From Cordilura impudica (Eukaryota; Arthropoda; Insecta; Diptera; Scathophagidae), in assembly GCA_963682025.1 (NCBI GenBank), contig OY821521.1, positions 165,558,461 through 165,622,460 of the forward strand: 64,000 bases of DNA, given 5' to 3'. This document shows, piece by piece, positions 14,937 through 24,700 of the stretch. Both the position numbers and the translations under genes were made by a program. How positions within the stretch are numbered: the stretch's first letter is position 1; every line of letters begins with the position of its first letter. A model generated the notes under the pieces. That model searched no databases, was not told the origin of the DNA, and worked only from the letters and a program-made list of their open reading frames with translations.

Positions 14937-15524
14937 TTACGTCGGGAGATCGTTTATGAACAATGAAAATAAAATTGGACCAAGATGGCTACCTTGGGGA
15001 ACTACAGAAAGAACATCAATGCTTTTTGAATTCGAGTTTTTATAGCGTACTTTCTGTTTTCTGTGACAAAGATATGATTTAATCCAACTTAAGCTTTTTG
15101 GAGTTAAACCTAATTTATTCAATTTATTTAAAAGAAGGTTATGATTGACTTTATCGAAAGCCTTGCTGAAATCGGTGTATACAGTATCAGTTTGTTTATC
15201 GTTTGCAAATCCACGATTAATCAGGGTTGTAAAATGTACCAGATTGGTGACAGTTGAACAACCTTTTTGAAAATCATGTTGAATAGGTGTAATAATAGAT
15301 GACAGCTGATGACACACAGAATCCGTTATGAGTTTTTCGAAAAGTTTAGGAATTGAATTGAGCTTAGCGATTCCTTTGTTGTTTTTTACGTCTGATTTAC
15401 TTCCGGATTTGAATGATGGAATGATGAAAGATTCTCTCCAAAGATTTGAAAAATAACCATACTTTATGGATGTGTTAAACATTAAAGTTAACGGGATGGA
15501 TAGGCTTTCAGCACACGGAATCAA
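14937..15524 (-). pseudogene. LINE reverse transcriptase fragment
   Basis: A 195-aa open stretch of the palm and fingers: 'IPSFKSGSKSDVKNNKGIAKLNSI' (entry motif), 'TDFSKAFDKVNHNLLL' (first catalytic Asp, motif A), 'VPQGSHLGPILFSLFINDLPT' (motif B). The next motif, YADD with two catalytic Asp, is missing because sequence jumps to the region past it at about 14936. It cannot be functional. It belongs to the LINE spanning 14040-16640. Confidence 0.85.
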
Positions 15525-16207
15525 TAGAGAGCTGGGAACCCCTCAGGACCATGATTAAATGATGATTTCAGGTTCTTTAAGCCCTGAACTACTTCCGATT
15601 GTTCAAAAAATGGAAACGATATTATTTGACTTGAAGCGAGATGATGTAGATAAATATTCGCTACGTCATATTTAACATCAGAATAAGTTGTTGCGAAGAA
15701 ATCAGCAAACATATTACTAATAACCTTATCATCATCAGATTCACACCCTCGATACTTCAAAACAGTCGGAAACTCAAGGGTTCTTCTCTTAGAGTTTACG
15801 AAGTCATAAAACGATTTTGGATTGTTCTTGAAATTATTTTTCATTGTGTTAATGTACTCGTTATATAATGATGTGTTGAGGGAATTATATTCAGCGCGGC
15901 ATATAGAATAACTACCGTAATCAATAAGAAGCCCAGTTTGTTTTTATTTTTTAAATAGTTTTTTCTTTTTGTTTTCGAGTTTAGAAAGTTGTCTGGACTT
16001 TCATGGAGGACCAAGTTGTTTGAAGACAGGTATTTTGGGAATACAAATGTCCATAAAAGAATTAAGAATACTATAAAACGTATTAACCATTGAATCAACT
16101 GCAGTTGGGCAACCATTTTGGATTTTCAGTAATTGATGCCAGTTTGTATTGTTGATTAGATTATTCAACATCATTTGTTGAAACCGAAATAAGGGAAGCC
16201 GTATCAT

Positions 16208-16600
16208 TTATTGCATTTGAATCAGGTATAGTTTTCTTTTTGGATTTTGGTGACGTTTTTTCCTTTTGGGAGATTTAGATAGGGAATCCAGCCAAGTATT
16301 TAAGTTGGATGGATTATCAAATAGATCTTTGTGTTTTTTAAATTTTTCAGTTAAAACCATAAGGTCCTGACTTATGGCTTCAAGTTCACTTCGAGTATTT
16401 TTGAAGAAGGAATAAAGTTGGATAGCATATATCTTACATTTGGTGTAACGCCATCGAAGTCCTTTACCTTCCCGTAAATTTTCAGCAGTACGAGTACTTA
16501 ACTCAACGCATTTGGCATGATAAACAATATTACAAAGCCAACAATTAACCATTGGATCCTTGTCTGAAGTAATTCTGAAGTTAGGTTTAGAGCACGACAT
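16208..16600 (-). pseudogene. LINE ORF1 with PHD-like zinc finger
   Basis: A 130-aa open frame starting MSCSKP, with a PHD-type pattern around 'NCWLCNIVYHAKCVEL' and 'RWRYTKCKIY' (one expected Cys reads as Tyr or Lys), then a helical strip 'RSELEAISQDLMVLTEKF' and a basic C-terminus (SPKRKKRHQNPKRK). Such ORF1 proteins bind LINE RNA or DNA. The frame ends and the post-endonuclease linker begins at once (16207), showing where the endonuclease was lost. Confidence 0.7.
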
Positions 16601-16679
16601 AATTTAATGGTGAATAGATTTTCTAATTATTTATTTCAGAATTATCAAGACAACTAGAATTGTTAGACGAATATTTTAT

Positions 16680-17482
16680 TTATTTTTGGCGATTTTTGAT
16701 TTAGTCGATTTTTGTGCTTTACGATTTTTGCTATTTTGCGATTTTTGTTTTTTTTTTTTGGCGATTTTTGTTTTTTGCGGTTTTTGATTTTGGTGATTTT
16801 TTAATTTGGCACTTTTTGTTATTCGCGATTTTTAGTTTTGAAAATTTTTGATTTGGCGATTTTTGTTATATGCGATTTTCGGTTTTGGCCAATTTTGTTT
16901 TTGGCGATTCCGCCCATATTTTCCACGACTACTCACATTGGTAATTAATGTACCTGTCAAAAGTTTCAAGACTGTTTTTTTTCATAGTACTTCATATTAT
17001 TTGTATAGGAGGTGGTACGGCCATTGGCCGACCTCGCCCATTTTTTTCCGAGGTTTCACTTTAAGTACACTTGAACAAAATCCCAAAGCTTTTTCTATTA
17101 TAGTACTCCAGTTATATGATATTAAATATTTACTTTGTATGAGGGGTGCCACGCCATTTGGTCCGATCCCGGCCATAGTTTCAGAACTCTTGAGGCCGTA
17201 CTACTCCAAGTGTTATATGTTAAAATTAAATGCTAAAGATACACTTTATATAGGAGTTGACACGCCCACTTGAAAAGTCCAAAAAATATAGAACCTATTG
17301 TTCCTTCCGGACAGGCAGTTACCTTCTGTAAAAATTCAAGGCGATTGGTACGGCGACAAAGTCTCCTATAAACCACAAACAAGCAAACAGGCAAAGCTCC
17401 ATTTTTATGAGCCAAAATCTCGAATTTTCGATGTAAAATACAGGTGAAAAAGCATTTTCCCGTATTATACGGTTCTGAATTA
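16680..17482 (-). repeat. Helitron-like repeat, family C (GCGATTTTTG array plus ACGCCCA units)
   Basis: The left half (16680-16910) is a degenerate 'ggcgatttttgttttttgcg' array. The right half repeats 'gtatgrggggtgccacgcc', 'tttggtcc', 'ttatatgatattaaatatttactttgtat' with ~130-bp spacing and ends in 'ggacaggcagttacc..acaaacaagcaaac'. The same layout occurs at 26268-28560 (opposite strand) and 43145-44110. Confidence 0.65.
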
Positions 17483-18092
17483 CACAAGGGAACAAAATTG
17501 AACTTTTTTTGTGTTGATTTGAAATTTATAGCAAATTTTTACTAATTTGAGGTCGCTGATTTCAAATCTGCACTTGGTTTTTTTCTATCAGCTCGACTTT
17601 TCGAGATATACCGTTATGTTCAAAATTAAGGCACTTCCGCTACATATATTGGAATAACTTGAAAACGGTTCACCATATTAAATTAAAAAAAAAATCCGAA
17701 ACTCGCAAACAATATTCTCTTAAAGCCGTGCTTACTTTGTTTTTAAATTTTCCAAGTAGTTTTAGAGATATCGTTCAAGTTTTGAAAAAAAAATTAAAAT
17801 TTTTTAAAAAAAAAATTTTTTTTTGTTCTTTAAAAATTCCTAAAAAATAAAAATGGGACAAAAATCACAGTTTTGGTCTACAAACAGTTAGTTAAATATA
17901 TTTCGAATAAAATGAGCTTTATTTCATTGCAATCGGTGCACAACTTTTGATTTTGTTCACGATTTACTGAATTGATATAAATCGCGATTTCCATACAAAA
18001 ATAACATTTTCTAATGTGTAAGTGTTTGTATGTAATAAGTTAGTTTTTTATGATTCTAAGAATTAAAAAAATTAAGTAATAAAAAAAGATTA
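17483..18092 (+). repeat. Left terminal inverted repeat of the 2.8-kb transposon
   Basis: About 610 bp, reverse-complementary to 19674-20275. It ends internally at 'aagtaataaaaaaagatta'. It contains a 63-aa frame (17659-17850) mirrored at 19916-20107; that pair exists because the repeats are inverted and is not evidence of a gene. Confidence 0.9.
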
Positions 18093-18188
18093 TTTCATTT
18101 TTATGGTCAGCTATACTTTTTAATTTAACACAAAAAGAGAATTTTAAAGAAAAATAAAAAATTTTAATACACAAATATTACAATGTAA

Positions 18189-19631
18189 TTACAACTCATC
18201 GAAAAATTTTCTTTTAAAAGATTTTCTTAAATAACCTTGTTTAGAGGGATTTGTTTTAATGCTCCAGCAATAGTCCGCCATCATATGCTTATCCCAGTGA
18301 CCCTGGTACCGCTCCTCTATAGTGCGGATATCTTGATGGAAACGTTCACCTTGTTCTTCACTGAAGTCTCCAAGATTTTCAGGGAAACAATCCAAATGAC
18401 TGTGTAGGTAGTGCACCTTAATGCTCATATTACAACCAAGCTGCTTGAAATGTGACAACATGTTATCCACGTGGTCCGAATAGTGCTCAACCTTTTTGTT
18501 TCCCAGGAAATTGCGCACTATCCAAACAAATTCATTCCAAGCATTTCTTTCAATATCTGTCATGGAATTACTAAAATTTTCATCATTGATTAATTTTTTG
18601 ATTTGAGGGCCATCAAAAATGCCAGCTTTCAGTTTCTCCGAACTCAAATTGTTGAACTTTTTACTGATATATCTAAAACAATCACCGTCCTTGTTGAGAG
18701 CTTTGACAAATTGTTTCATAAGTCCTAGCTTGATATGGAGAGGTGGCAGTATTATGCGATCCCTGGGCACAAGTGGTTGATTAACTATATTGTGGTTTCC
18801 TGGAACCATAGCTTCCCTCGAAGGCCAGTCTTTCTTACTCCAGTGTTCAGATCTGGCTCTGCTATCCCATAAACAAATGAAACACGGATATTTTGTGTAG
18901 CCACCTTGTTGGCCTAGAAAAAAATTCACCATTTTTAGATCCACACAAATTAGCCAGCGGTGTTCGTTGTACTTTATTTTATTTATAACTGAGGCAATTG
19001 TAGAATATTCTTCTTTAGCTTTAGTTGAATGTGCAATGGGCAACGAACCCAATTTATTACCGTTATGCAGAAGTACACATTTTAGGCTGCGTTTAAAAGA
19101 ATCTATAAATAGTCGCCAGTCATTTGGATCATACTCCTCTAATCCCATCGCTGTTACTAAACCAGGAACATCTGAACAATAAACAAATTCATCGTCTTCG
19201 GAAAAGAATGGAAGTAAGTTTTTTTCTCTGTTACGGTAGTATGAAATTGTTGTTCCTTGGGTTAACAGATTTTTTTGCTTTAATCGAGAAGCAAGAATTT
19301 CAGATGCTTTTTTAGAAAGTCCAAGGTCTCTCACTAAATCACTAAGCTCCTCCTGATTAAATTGCTCGCGTTCAGAAGAAATATCTAAATGCAAGTCATC
19401 TGATCCAAATTCAGAAATTGGTGAAGGAACATTTTGTCGTAAGTCGTGGAAATTGTGTGTAGATGGAGATGGTTGTGGTTCTGAATCCTCACTAGAGTAC
19501 AGGACTGGTTGGGTAATAGACAACACGTTAGGATAAATCCATTTAGACCGGTTTGTTTTATTAATGCCTGTTATGTTGACAGCGCAAAAATAACAATCAT
19601 CATAATGATTCGAAGGTTCCCGCCAGATCAT
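18189..19631 (-). CDS. Putative transposase, 480 aa, superfamily unassigned
   Basis: From memory this belongs to a family common in arthropod and cnidarian genomes as 'uncharacterized protein'. Visible blocks: C13-x2-C16 in 'NHYDDCYFCAVNITGIN'; acidic/Ser-rich linker 48-95; helical domain ~95-125; then a likely RNase H-fold core with 'RLFIDSFKRSLKCVLLHNGN' (D177), 'WLICVDLKMVNFFLG' (D231), zinc-knuckle-like 'C250FIC253LWDSRAR..H263', 'ILPPLHIKLGLMKQFV' (294-309) and 'LHSHLDCFPENLGDFSEEQGERFHQD' (409-434), where E425, E426 or E429 could be the third acidic residue. D-D-E is inference. The frame stays open upstream of the first ATG into the inverted repeat but lacks the N-terminal Cys module of relatives. 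No internal stop. Confidence 0.75.
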   Translation of the reverse strand: MIWREPSNHYDDCYFCAVNITGINKTNRSKWIYPNVLSITQPVLYSSEDSEPQPSPSTHNFHDLRQNVPSPISEFGSDDLHLDISSEREQFNQEELSDLVRDLGLSKKASEILASRLKQKNLLTQGTTISYYRNREKNLLPFFSEDDEFVYCSDVPGLVTAMGLEEYDPNDWRLFIDSFKRSLKCVLLHNGNKLGSLPIAHSTKAKEEYSTIASVINKIKYNEHRWLICVDLKMVNFFLGQQGGYTKYPCFICLWDSRARSEHWSKKDWPSREAMVPGNHNIVNQPLVPRDRIILPPLHIKLGLMKQFVKALNKDGDCFRYISKKFNNLSSEKLKAGIFDGPQIKKLINDENFSNSMTDIERNAWNEFVWIVRNFLGNKKVEHYSDHVDNMLSHFKQLGCNMSIKVHYLHSHLDCFPENLGDFSEEQGERFHQDIRTIEERYQGHWDKHMMADYCWSIKTNPSKQGYLRKSFKRKFFDEL

Positions 19632-19673
19632 TGGTGTTTTATACTTGAAGTGGGTCCGTTGCTTGTTTGCCCA

Positions 19674-20275
19674 TAATCTTTTTTTATTACTTAATTTTTT
19701 TAATTCTTAGAATCATAAAAAACTAACTTATTACATACAAACACTTACACATTAGAAAATGTTATTTTTGTATGGAAATCGCGATTTATATCAATTCAGT
19801 AAATCTTGAACAAAATCAAAAGTTGTGCACCGATTGCAATGAAATAAAGCTCATTTTATTCGAAATATATTTAGCTAACTGTCTGTAGACCAAAACTGTG
19901 ATTTTTGTCCCATTTTTATTTTTTAGGAATTTTTAAAGAACAAAAAAAATGTTTTTTTTTAAAAAATTTTAATTTTTTTTTCAAAACTTGAACGATATCT
20001 CTAAAACTACTTGGAAAATTTAAAAACAAAGTAAGCACGACTTTAAGAGAATATTGTTTGCGAGTTTCGGATTTTTTTTTTAATTTAATATGGTGAACCG
20101 TTTTCAAGTTATTCCAATATATGTAGCGGAAGTGCCTTAATTTTGAACATAACGGTATATCTCGAAAAGTCGAGCTGATAGAAAAAAACCAAGGGCAGAT
20201 TTGGATTCAGCGTCCCAAATAACCTTAAAAACAATATTCAGTTCTTAATCAACAGAACCATTGTTCCCTTGTGTT
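19674..20275 (-). repeat. Right terminal inverted repeat of the 2.8-kb transposon
   Basis: Mirror of 17483-18092. Since the ORF begins only ~43 bp inside its inner border, this repeat must carry the promoter and 5' UTR, and the other copy carries the 3' end. Confidence 0.9.
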
Positions 20276-20337
20276 ATATTATAAAATTATGAAAAAAAAA
20301 ATAGAAAAAATTTAAAATTTTCGACAATTTAACAATT

Positions 20338-20560
20338 TTGAGGCACCAGATGCAGTTCTTTCGGATTGGTTTGTTTTACTTTTATTTTCTCCAAGTCGAT
20401 AGCCATAATTGAGCCGAAGATAGGGACACAAAATTCCATTAGGTCACCGAGATACAGCCGTGAGAGAAATTGAATTTTCTTCGGAAAAAGTAAGTCCTAG
20501 CAACAATATACATGAGGCCATAAAATCCGAACAGCAGCTAAACTAGCAAAACCCAATTGC
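20338..20560 (-). repeat. Inverted-repeat partner of 13210-13440
   Basis: Reverse complement of the block at 13210-13440 with scattered substitutions and small gaps; see that entry. A 72-aa frame follows at 20557-20775 ('GFCILCVALCYDSRIKYGYPEGLSKTGKGYVDAKKSIN'), which looks protein-like in composition but which I cannot place. The rest, to 20929, is unassigned. Confidence 0.55.
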
Positions 20561-20929
20561 TGTTTGTTAGTTTCGATAATTATTTCGAAAACCGCACCCG
20601 AGAAGGATTTTGCATTTTATGTGTTGCACTATGTTATGATTCACGAATCAAGTATGGATATCCAGAAGGATTATCAAAAACTGGTAAAGGGTATGTCGAC
20701 GCAAAAAAGTCTATAAACATTTCACTTATTCAACTATCATCAGAGTGTTCTTCTATATTAATAGTTTTATTGTAGTTGGGAAATCGGGAGATCTTTTTTT
20801 AGAATTTAAAATTTTGTGAAAGGATTTAGGATAGTTTTTAAACTATTTTTAGTTTTTATCACATAATTATTATATGCAGAACAGTTCGCCAAATTCTTTT
20901 CAGCTTTTGACATATTATAATTAAATTTT

Positions 20930-21880
20930 TTTATTTAATTATTCACCAACACACATGGGATGCCCCCTACAGATGCAGTGCATTGTGTTGATCTCAGGAA
21001 AATATGTTACAGGAAGGAGGAAAGAGGGAGTAGTGTTTGTCAATATTTCACTTAAATTAGATTAGATTAGATTATAACTGTCAGGAACGACCTGCGTGGG
21101 GAGTTTATTCCACATACGGCTAGTTCCACTGATAAACGAATTTACTCTGTAATGTGATGTGCGGTCAACTGGACAATAGACTACAAATGGATGTGATCTA
21201 CTAGAGAAGCAGGTAGAGCGAAATGAAACTTAGTCACTTGGAATTAGTTCGCTAATATAAAAAGACTTCCTTTACGGTCCAGTAGTTCCAAAGTAGACTT
21301 TGAAGCTCCTGCCCATTTATGGAAGTTGTATTCCATTTTCGGTGGGATGTAAGTGGTATAGATTTTAAGGATATCAGAGGGAGTGAAGTAATTTTTTGCA
21401 CCGTTTTAGAAAACCAAGACTCTTGAGTGTGCTTCGCGACACTTGAAATGCATGTTGAACGGACACTGTATATAACTGTCATGTCCAGAGCATCAAGAGA
21501 ATCCGATTCCTCAATACTTATACCATCCATATATACAGATGACATTGTTGAATTCATGGCCCTATGGGTCAGCAGATAACATTTAGTCTTCAGCGCATTA
21601 CAAGCAACCCTACTCGCTTTACCCCACTCGAACATTGTTAAAAGGTCTTAATTGAGTGTGTCAATCATTGTCCGCCTTTTGCACCCAGCCTCCAAGAGGC
21701 TTGGCCTACAATTGAAGAAAAATTAATGACAAGTGCTGCTGTTATCTGCGAAAGAGTATATGTAATTGAAAGTTTGGCCAGGAAGTCGTTCAGAAAGATA
21801 AGGAAAAGAGAACAGACTCTTGGGGTACCCCCGAATCAAGCTGAAACTCTGAAACATATTGGATTTAATATTTTTCAGAA
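20930..21880 (-). mobile_element. Decayed LINE, same family as 8620-10655
   Basis: Minus-strand frames carry 'FADNSSTCH' (a mutated YADD, ~21735), 'MFEWGKASRVACNALKTKCYLLTHRAMNST' and 'SIEESDSLDALDM' (21480-21635), and the 3' end 'tagggggcatcccatgtgtgttgg' at 20945-20975 followed by an A-rich tail. The blocks occur in the same order as in the plus-strand copy. Frameshifts and the lost second Asp of YADD make it inactive. It abuts a Tc1 remnant on its 5' side. Confidence 0.8.
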
Positions 21881-21884
21881 CTGT

Positions 21885-22430
21885 CGCACATCTTCTAGGC
21901 ATGGAACTGATAAGGCTCTCCATTGTCGACGTTGGAATTGCTCACTATGCATCATTTATGGCCTGGTAGAGCTTGGTAGGACCCCTATGTAGTGATTCGC
22001 GATTGGCCTTTTTGTTTATAATTTCCCATAGGTTTTTAATGGGATTAAGGTTGGTTGACTGAGCAGGACACGGCAGAACGCTCACATTTCCCGTTCCAAG
22101 TACATTTTTACTAGTTTGGAAGTGTGTTTCGGGTTATATTCATGTTGTAATATCCACGGAGTAGGCACTGTCTCATGCGGAAGCATTATCTCTTGCAATA
22201 TGTATTTAAGCTTTCACCTTAAAAACAACTCCACACCATAACATGTCGTCCTCCGTGTTTGGCAGTACCAGTACAATATTGTGATTTAAGCCGGTTATCA
22301 GCAAGTCGACGTACTCTTCTCATTCCATCTGAATTCACAAGCTTACATTTTACTTGGAAGCAACACGCGTCCAGGTAATATGTTCCCGTGCAGAATTTAT
22401 GCTAGCTTTGCGATTTTTCTGTGATACATA
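21885..22430 (-). mobile_element. Tc1-like transposase remnant (DD34E type)
   Basis: Reading minus: 'DGMRRVRRLADNRLK' near 22330, 'TAKHGGRHVMVW' near 22250, a decayed 'HEYNPKHTSKLVK' near 22120, 'VLPCPAQSTNLNPIKNLWEIINKKANRESLHRGPTKLYQAINDA' split by frame changes over 21940-22080. These are the strand with the second Asp and the 'DLNPIENLW' Glu block of Tc1 transposases; here Asp reads Asn and Glu reads Lys at the key spots. No terminal repeats were found. Dead. Confidence 0.75.
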
Positions 22431-22591
22431 TTCACCGCAGTTGTTCATCAAATGTGTTTAACATTAAACTAAAAATTATGTTCAATTGAAATTGTTTCCA
22501 AAATAAATGTAACGGTATTTTTTTCTTTTTCTTTTAAATATAACCTTTTTTTGTCCAAATTTTGTTTCAATTTATGTTTCTTTTGTTATTA

Positions 22592-24700
22592 TATACTCCA
22601 AACCTCAGTGGCAGAGGGTATATATAGGTTTGTCATTCCGTTTGTAACGCATAGAAATAAATTCCGGAGACCCCAAAATCATATATTTTCTTGATCATTA
22701 CAACAAGGGAAGTTGATTTAGCGATGACCGTCTGTCCGTCCGTCCGTCTGACTGTGGAAATCACGATCACGCCGCCAATATCTAAGCTAGACCGTTCTTT
22801 TTGTATAAAATCAAAATCGGTTAAAGCGGTCATGAGATATGTATGAAACTTTGAAAAAACTCTTGAATAGATAAAATTTTTCAGTTTGTTTGTTGTTTTT
22901 CTTAAGAATGTTGTATATGTTGTACATGTTGTAATTCTTCTTTTTGTTGAAGTCAGTGCAGTTGTGTGTATAGTAATACTGCAGGTGTCACATTGGCCTA
23001 AGCAAGTATTACCATATACTTTTTTATCGTTAAAATTAAAAATTAAAAATAAAAACTGAAAAATGAAGATTGAAAAATTAAAAATGAAAAATGAAAAATT
23101 AAAAATTAAAATTAAAAATTCAAAATTAAAAATTAAAAATTAAGAATTAAAAATTAAAAATTAAAATTAAAAATTAAAAATTAAAAATTAAAAATTAAAA
23201 ATTAAAAATTAAAAATTAAAAATTAAAAATTAAAAATTAAAAATTAAAAATTAAAAATTAAAAATTAAAAATTAAAAATTACAAATTAAAAATTAAAAAT
23301 TAAAAATTAAAAATTAAAAATTAAAAATTAAAAATTAAAAATTAAAAATTAAAAATTAAAAATTAAAAATTAAAAATTAAAAATTAAAAATTAAAAATTA
23401 AAAATTAAAAATTAAAAATTAAAAATTAAAAATTAAAAATTAAAAATTAAAAATTAAAAATTAAAAATTAAAAATTAAAAATTAAAAATTAAAAATTAAA
23501 AATTAAAAATTAAAAATTAAAAATTAAAAATTAAAAATTAAAAATTAAAAATTAAAAATTAAAAATTAAAAATTAAAAATTAAAAATTAAAAATTAAAAA
23601 TTAAAAATTAAAAATTAAAAATTAAAAATTAAAAATTAAAAATTAAAAATTCAAAATTAAAAATTAAAAATTAAAAATTGAAATTAAATTTAAAATTAAA
23701 AATTAAAAATTAATAACTAAAAATTAAAAATTAAAAATTAAAAATTAAAAATTAAAAATTAAAAATTAAAAATTAAAAATTAAAAATTAAAAATTAAAAA
23801 TTAAAAATTAAAAATTAAAAATTAAAAATTAAAAATTAAAAATTAAAAATTAAAAATTAAAAATTAAAAATTAAAAATTAAAAATTAAAAATTAAAAATT
23901 AAAAATTAAAAATTAAAAATTAAAAATTAAAAATTAAAAATTAAAAATTAAAAATTAAAAATTAAAAATTAAAAATTAAAAATTAAAAATTAAAAATTAA
24001 GAATTAAAAATTAAAAATTAAAAATTAAAAATTAAAAATTAAAAATTAAAAATTAAAAATTAAAAATTAAAAATTAAGAATTAAAAATTAAAAATTAAAA
24101 AGTAAAAATTAAAAATTAAAAATTAAAATTTAGAAATTAAAAATTTTGGTTTCATTCTTGAATTTCTTACCTGTTTCCATTAATTTTGTTTTTTTTTTTT
24201 TTGTATTACATATATAAAATTATATAAAATATGTTAGTTTTTATGTAATTATTATTATATAAAATATCTTTTTTAATGTTAATAATTTTTAGCCAAGAAT
24301 CGTTCGATTTTTTTTTTTTTTTTTTTGAATTATCGTATGACTTCTAAAGTATCAAAACAGGCTTATAGGGGTCAAACTTTGGGTGTTACTGTGATGCCGG
24401 CTGCGTTAAATAAGGAATTTCATTGGTGTTCTATAAAGAATATAAGGGATTTTCTCTCTAGTAAAAGAAAAATAATGAAATTTTTCAAATAGTAATTAAT
24501 TTTTTTTTAGGATCATTGTTTGTTATAATAGAAATTGGCCAACAAAAAAAAACAATTAACTTTAAATTTAATTGGTATTCGGATTTAGTGTTTCAGTGGT
24601 AGCTGTACCCAATAATAACATTCTTACATGTTTTGTTTATTTTAATAATTCTATAGAAAAAATAACTTTAATAGCCCTATGTCTTCATTAAAGGCGAAAC
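22592..24700 (+). mobile_element. Mini-me/DINE-like element, family B, with expanded (AAAAATT)n core
   Basis: The left part (TATACTCC..GGCAGAGGGTATATA, 'ttgatttagcgatgaccg', (GTCC)n at 22727-22750, 'cacgccgccaatatctaagctagacc') is the classic mini-me/DINE layout. It continues to 'ggcctaagcaagtattaccata', then a 1.1-kb heptamer array, then a right part (24300-24700) that matches the reverse complement of 38640-38800. A mirror-image relative lies at 55344-56600, so the array is part of the element. A 66-aa minus frame at 22633-22833 is not a gene. The exact right end is unclear. Confidence 0.65.
23030..24146 (+). repeat. (AAAAATT)n heptanucleotide array
   Basis: About 1.1 kb of nearly pure 7-bp units, with interruptions at 23281, 23651-23720, 24001, 24076 and 24101. 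The left edge grades in through imperfect AAAATGAAAAAT-like units. Confidence 0.97.

Larger units (their letters stand above)
14040..16640 (-). mobile_element. Jockey-like LINE lacking endonuclease and YADD region
   Basis: The element runs right to left. It has an ORF1 with a PHD-type Cys/His finger (16208-16600), a linker (15841-16207), pre-RT (15521-15844), RT (14937-15524), a thumb/connection region (14532-14744, 'MGILLDAKLSFVQHINI', 'SLVRPMLEYGSSIWDPH') and a C-terminal piece (14295-14495, 'LPSCPMRLALIKLPTLKSRR'). The 3' tail is the AATAAATAAATAAATAAA-type run at 14041-14066. The APE endonuclease expected between ORF1 and RT is absent, and RT breaks off at FINDLPT before the YADD motif, so the copy is dead by at least two internal deletions plus frameshifts. 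Confidence 0.85.
17483..20275 (-). mobile_element. DNA transposon with ~600-bp terminal inverted repeats and one ORF
   Basis: The two ends start CACAAGGGAACAA and are inverted copies over 17483-18092 and 19674-20275, nearly identical over most of their length except the outermost ~100 bp, where they diverge. A TTA triplet flanks both tips (17480-17482, 20274-20276), a possible 3-bp target duplication, though the third T/A could instead belong to the end. The middle holds a single intact ORF of 480 codons (18189-19631). The element fits none of the common layouts seen elsewhere in this window; I cannot assign a superfamily with confidence. Confidence 0.85.

Noticed and set aside
16116..16207. 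Separate small genes upstream of the RT in the 14-16.6 kb LINE
   Set aside because: They are overlapping frames of one decayed LINE linker.
17659..20107. Near-identical 63-aa ORFs at 17659-17850 (+) and 19916-20107 (-)
   Set aside because: They are mirror copies because they lie in the inverted repeats; Lys-rich readings of A-runs.
23030..24146. Regular short repeats as a possible CRISPR array or centromeric satellite
   Set aside because: No spacers, a 7-bp unit, and the same junction to a mini-me-like element occurs elsewhere.
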